This document shows positions 61,875-64,000 of a DNA stretch of 64,000 nt, piece by piece. The position numbers and the translations under genes are program-made. The notes beneath the pieces are model-generated. The model did not search any database. It was not told the DNA's origin and saw only the letters and a program-made list of their open reading frames with translations. Location of the stretch: assembly GCF_946480185.1 (NCBI RefSeq), contig NZ_CAMLIG010000001.1, forward strand, positions 1-64,000, written 5' to 3'. The stretch's first letter is position 1; each line of letters begins with the position of its first letter. The DNA comes from an uncultured Pedobacter sp. (GTDB lineage Bacteria; Bacteroidota; Bacteroidia; Sphingobacteriales; Sphingobacteriaceae).

Positions 61875-62822
61875 ATGCTCAATAACAACGTAATTCTGTT
61901 TTTTAAAAACCTGCTGATTTTTTTGGCGGTAGTTTTTGTGGTGGATTGGGCAATTGGCTTAGGGTTGGAGAAACTATATTTCAGCTTAAAACACGGGCAG
62001 TACGCACAAAACACTTACGCTTTGGACCAAGCCTCGCCAGACATTCTAGTGTTTGGAAGCTCCAGAGCGCAACACCATTACTCTTCGGAAATATTAAGTA
62101 AAACACTAGGTCTATCAATTTACAACGCCGGTAGAGACGGGCAGTTTTTACCCTACTATTGCGCCGTACAAGATGTTATTTTACAAAGAAAAATACCTAA
62201 AATAATCATTCTAGATGTTAACGTATGGGAACTTGGTCCTAACGAGCAGAAATACATGAAATTGGCTCAATTGCTTCCTTATGTAGCGGAACATCCAATC
62301 TTAAAGAAATACACCGCCGACATTAGCGAATTTGAAAACCTGAAATTGATCAGTAAAACTTATCCTTACAATTCTACACTGTTGATTTCTGTTTACGACC
62401 ATTTGTTTAAAGACGAGCAGCCCATTGATGATAGAGGTTACTTTCCCTTAATTGGACAAGTAACCGAACAAATGTTTAACAAATACAAAACAGAAAAAGA
62501 TATTTACGATAAGAAAAGAGCTACGCAAAACATAAAAATAGACCAGCATGCCATAGCTTATTACCATCAGTTTTTGCAAAAAACAAAAGATTTAAACATC
62601 AAAACTTATGTTATTATTTCGCCAACGATACTTAAAGAACCCAACACAGAAGAGAAATCTTTACTTGAAAGTATTGCGAAAAAATACAGCAATGTCACCT
62701 TTTTAGATTACGCAACGGACAGCACTTATAATAACCATTATCAGCTTTTTGCAGATCAATTTCATTTGAACAAACAAGGTTCAGATCAATTTTCTAAAGA
62801 GTTGGCGAACCTAATTAAATAA
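61875..62822 (+). CDS. SGNH-hydrolase-like membrane-anchored protein, partner of MBOAT
   Basis: The 315-residue protein has an N-terminal transmembrane anchor (about residues 9-32) and a periplasmic SGNH-like domain. Block I is DILVFGSSRAQHHY with the presumed nucleophile Ser, NAGRDGQFLPYY is a block II-like Gly motif, and the C-terminal ADQFHLNKQG holds the Asp-x-x-His pair. This arrangement resembles AlgJ/AlgX-type acetyltransferases that work with an MBOAT protein. The gene begins two bases after the MBOAT stop. Confidence 0.85.
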   Translation: MLNNNVILFFKNLLIFLAVVFVVDWAIGLGLEKLYFSLKHGQYAQNTYALDQASPDILVFGSSRAQHHYSSEILSKTLGLSIYNAGRDGQFLPYYCAVQDVILQRKIPKIIILDVNVWELGPNEQKYMKLAQLLPYVAEHPILKKYTADISEFENLKLISKTYPYNSTLLISVYDHLFKDEQPIDDRGYFPLIGQVTEQMFNKYKTEKDIYDKKRATQNIKIDQHAIAYYHQFLQKTKDLNIKTYVIISPTILKEPNTEEKSLLESIAKKYSNVTFLDYATDSTYNNHYQLFADQFHLNKQGSDQFSKELANLIK

Positions 62823-62940
62823 ATTACGTCCTTTACAAAACTGTTTTAATCATCCTTTCAATTGCTACCCCCATATTATTAGAGAATCTATTCTTTAACC
62901 GGCTAGCTAAAATTGCATTAATCATCTTCAGAAATTTTGC

Positions 62941-63555
62941 TCATAGCGTATAAAGATAGTGGAATTTTAAATCCTCAATATCCTCTAATTTAGCAATAAT
63001 TTTATTCACTTCTAACTGCTTAATAGCGAGTGTAAGTTCGCAGGAAAGATCAAATTGTTGATCAAAGCTATCCAAGTTTTCATCTTTTATTACTTTCATC
63101 ACATCGTTCAATTGTGAGTATTGGAACCTTACCCGATAAACATCTTGAACAGTTTTAGTAACGATTTGAGCATTGTTGAGCGCATCCTCGGTAGCCATTT
63201 TATAGGCATTGATTAAGCCCGGAACACCCAATAAAGTGCCACCAAAATAGCGTACTACAACCACTAAAATATTAGTCACATCTTTCGATAAAAGCGTATT
63301 TAAAATCGGTCTGCCAGCAGTTCCAGAAGGCTCACCGTCATCATTAACCCTAAAAACATTTCTATCAGGCGTAAGCCGATAAGCAAAACAATAATGCCTA
63401 GCTTTTGGATGTTCACTTTTTAATATTTCTACAATTTCTTTGAGCTTTATTTCTTCCTTAAAAGGGTAAGCATAAGCTAAAAACTTGCTTCCTTTGTCTT
63501 TGAAAACACCCTCGCTTTTATCTAAAATGGTTTGGTAATTGTCGTTAAACAACAT
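62941..63555 (-). CDS. YigZ/IMPACT family protein
   Basis: The 204-residue protein has the N-terminal UPF0029/IMPACT domain with SKFLAYAYPF, HPKARHYCFAYR, NDDGEPSGTAGRPIL and VVVVRYFGGTLLGVPGLINAY, and a C-terminal DUF1949 domain. Its biochemical role is not firmly established; eukaryotic IMPACT regulates translation via GCN1. Its first 11 bases overlap the end of the EamA permease gene, so the two are co-translated. Confidence 0.93.
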   Translation of the reverse strand: MLFNDNYQTILDKSEGVFKDKGSKFLAYAYPFKEEIKLKEIVEILKSEHPKARHYCFAYRLTPDRNVFRVNDDGEPSGTAGRPILNTLLSKDVTNILVVVVRYFGGTLLGVPGLINAYKMATEDALNNAQIVTKTVQDVYRVRFQYSQLNDVMKVIKDENLDSFDQQFDLSCELTLAIKQLEVNKIIAKLEDIEDLKFHYLYTL

Positions 63556-64000
63556 CCGGTAAATTTAAAATAATGATGGCTATAAGCGCCAAAACAAAAC
63601 CGATGATATTTAACCTACTCAACTTTTCTTTAAAAATTACAATGCCAACCAATGAACCTAAAAATATAACGCCAATATCCATAGAAGAGAAAACTACCGA
63701 CGGGTGATTACTTTCTACTTTCAGGGCTTTTACGTAAAAATAAATTGATGCAAAATTAAAAATCCCCAAAACCACTCCTGCCAAAGTTGCTTTCAACTGA
63801 AATTTTAAAATTCCCTTGTGGTATTGGTAAAAAAGCGATGCAAACCCAAAGAAACTAGCGAGTACAAAAATATAAAACAGTGACCCTTTGAAACTTATAA
63901 AGGGTAATTTGGTTAATAAGTTGAACAAAATATCAATAATTCCAGTACCTAAAAAAACAATAATTGGATACCAGCTTACTGCTTGTTTTAAGTTTGTTTT
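63545..64000 (-). CDS. EamA/DMT-family permease (5' end outside the window)
   Basis: The frame is open from the window edge (64000) to TAA at 63545, 151 visible residues, starting KTNLKQAVSWYPIIVFLGTG and lacking its start. It shows five to six hydrophobic helices and the EamA-like end VVFSSMDIGVIFLGSLVGIVIFKEKLSRLNIIGFVLALIAIIILN (the second half of a duplicated 10-helix carrier, about residues 100-148). It should export or import a small metabolite. The first half is missing only because the window ends; no frameshift was seen. Confidence 0.85.
   Translation of the reverse strand, partial: KTNLKQAVSWYPIIVFLGTGIIDILFNLLTKLPFISFKGSLFYIFVLASFFGFASLFYQYHKGILKFQLKATLAGVVLGIFNFASIYFYVKALKVESNHPSVVFSSMDIGVIFLGSLVGIVIFKEKLSRLNIIGFVLALIAIIILNLPDVV

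Noticed and set aside
63545..63928. 127-residue EamA protein as a complete half-size transporter
   Set aside because: The frame stays open upstream of the apparent TTG start to the window edge, with matching hydrophobic sequence, so the gene is cut by the window rather than short.

Overview
The window is one end of an assembled contig from a low-GC Bacteroidetes, most likely a Pedobacter-like member of the Sphingobacteriaceae. The evidence is the TAnnTTTG-type promoter boxes, the near absence of Shine-Dalgarno sequences, a PorP/SprF protein with a gliding-motility C-terminal-domain (CHU_C) adhesin, TlpA/DUF4369 lipoproteins and a zinc-free L31. The first 47 bases are not genomic: they match the 3' part of the Illumina TruSeq universal adapter. 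Directly behind them lie the first 31 codons of lysS, cut off by the contig end.

Layout. 0.05-8.1 kb, mostly minus strand: lysS start, degenerate repeats, an outer-membrane lipoprotein, a toxin-antitoxin pair with a doubly broken toxin, a YceH-family protein, an MFS carrier, an acyl-CoA ligase and iscS-iscU-iscA. 8.4-14.6 kb: rpmE2, a GlmU-like protein and tpiA (plus), then a cytochrome c lipoprotein, cbpA-cbpM, mgsA and a nucleoside-gate membrane protein (minus). 14.9-20.9 kb (plus): gatB, a TlpA-like lipoprotein, an orphan OmpR-type regulator, lipA, and an ECF sigma factor with its RskA-like anti-sigma factor. 20.9-30 kb (plus): a complete histidine operon hisGDCBHAF-IE, preceded by a promoter, a 14-residue leader peptide with four His codons and a terminator hairpin. 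A second toxin-antitoxin pair with a frameshifted toxin sits between hisF and hisIE. A WD40 protein follows. 30-43 kb: a DUF4397 lipoprotein, gltBD, a GmhB-type phosphatase, a YpdA-like flavoprotein, and a minus-strand run ccmE-ccsA/ccmF-DUF2520-fdx-iscX. 43.5-46 kb: a membrane-anchored DEDDh exonuclease coupled to a cNMP/CBS/DUF294 protein. 46-52 kb (minus): CHU_C adhesin, PorP/SprF and a PorE-like OmpA protein of the type IX secretion world. 52-63 kb (plus): an exopolysaccharide cluster. 63-64 kb: a YigZ protein and a partial EamA permease running off the window.

How the parts work together. The his operon carries all ten activities of the pathway and appears to be attenuated by His-tRNA supply. 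Iron-sulfur assembly is split between iscSUA and the distant fdx-iscX pair, which is joined to cytochrome c maturation genes. The CcmE here has Cys in the CxxxY position rather than the usual heme-binding His. The polysaccharide cluster mixes features of synthase-dependent and Wzy-dependent pathways: a QxxRW glycosyltransferase, an O-antigen-ligase/Wzy-like protein, a chain-length protein fused to a degenerate kinase domain, a half-size TolC-like outer-membrane protein in place of Wza, a 43-residue membrane microprotein joined by TAATG junctions, two more glycosyltransferases and an MBOAT/SGNH acetylation pair. No priming transferase or flippase is present. No tRNA, rRNA, CRISPR array, insertion sequence or prophage was recognised.
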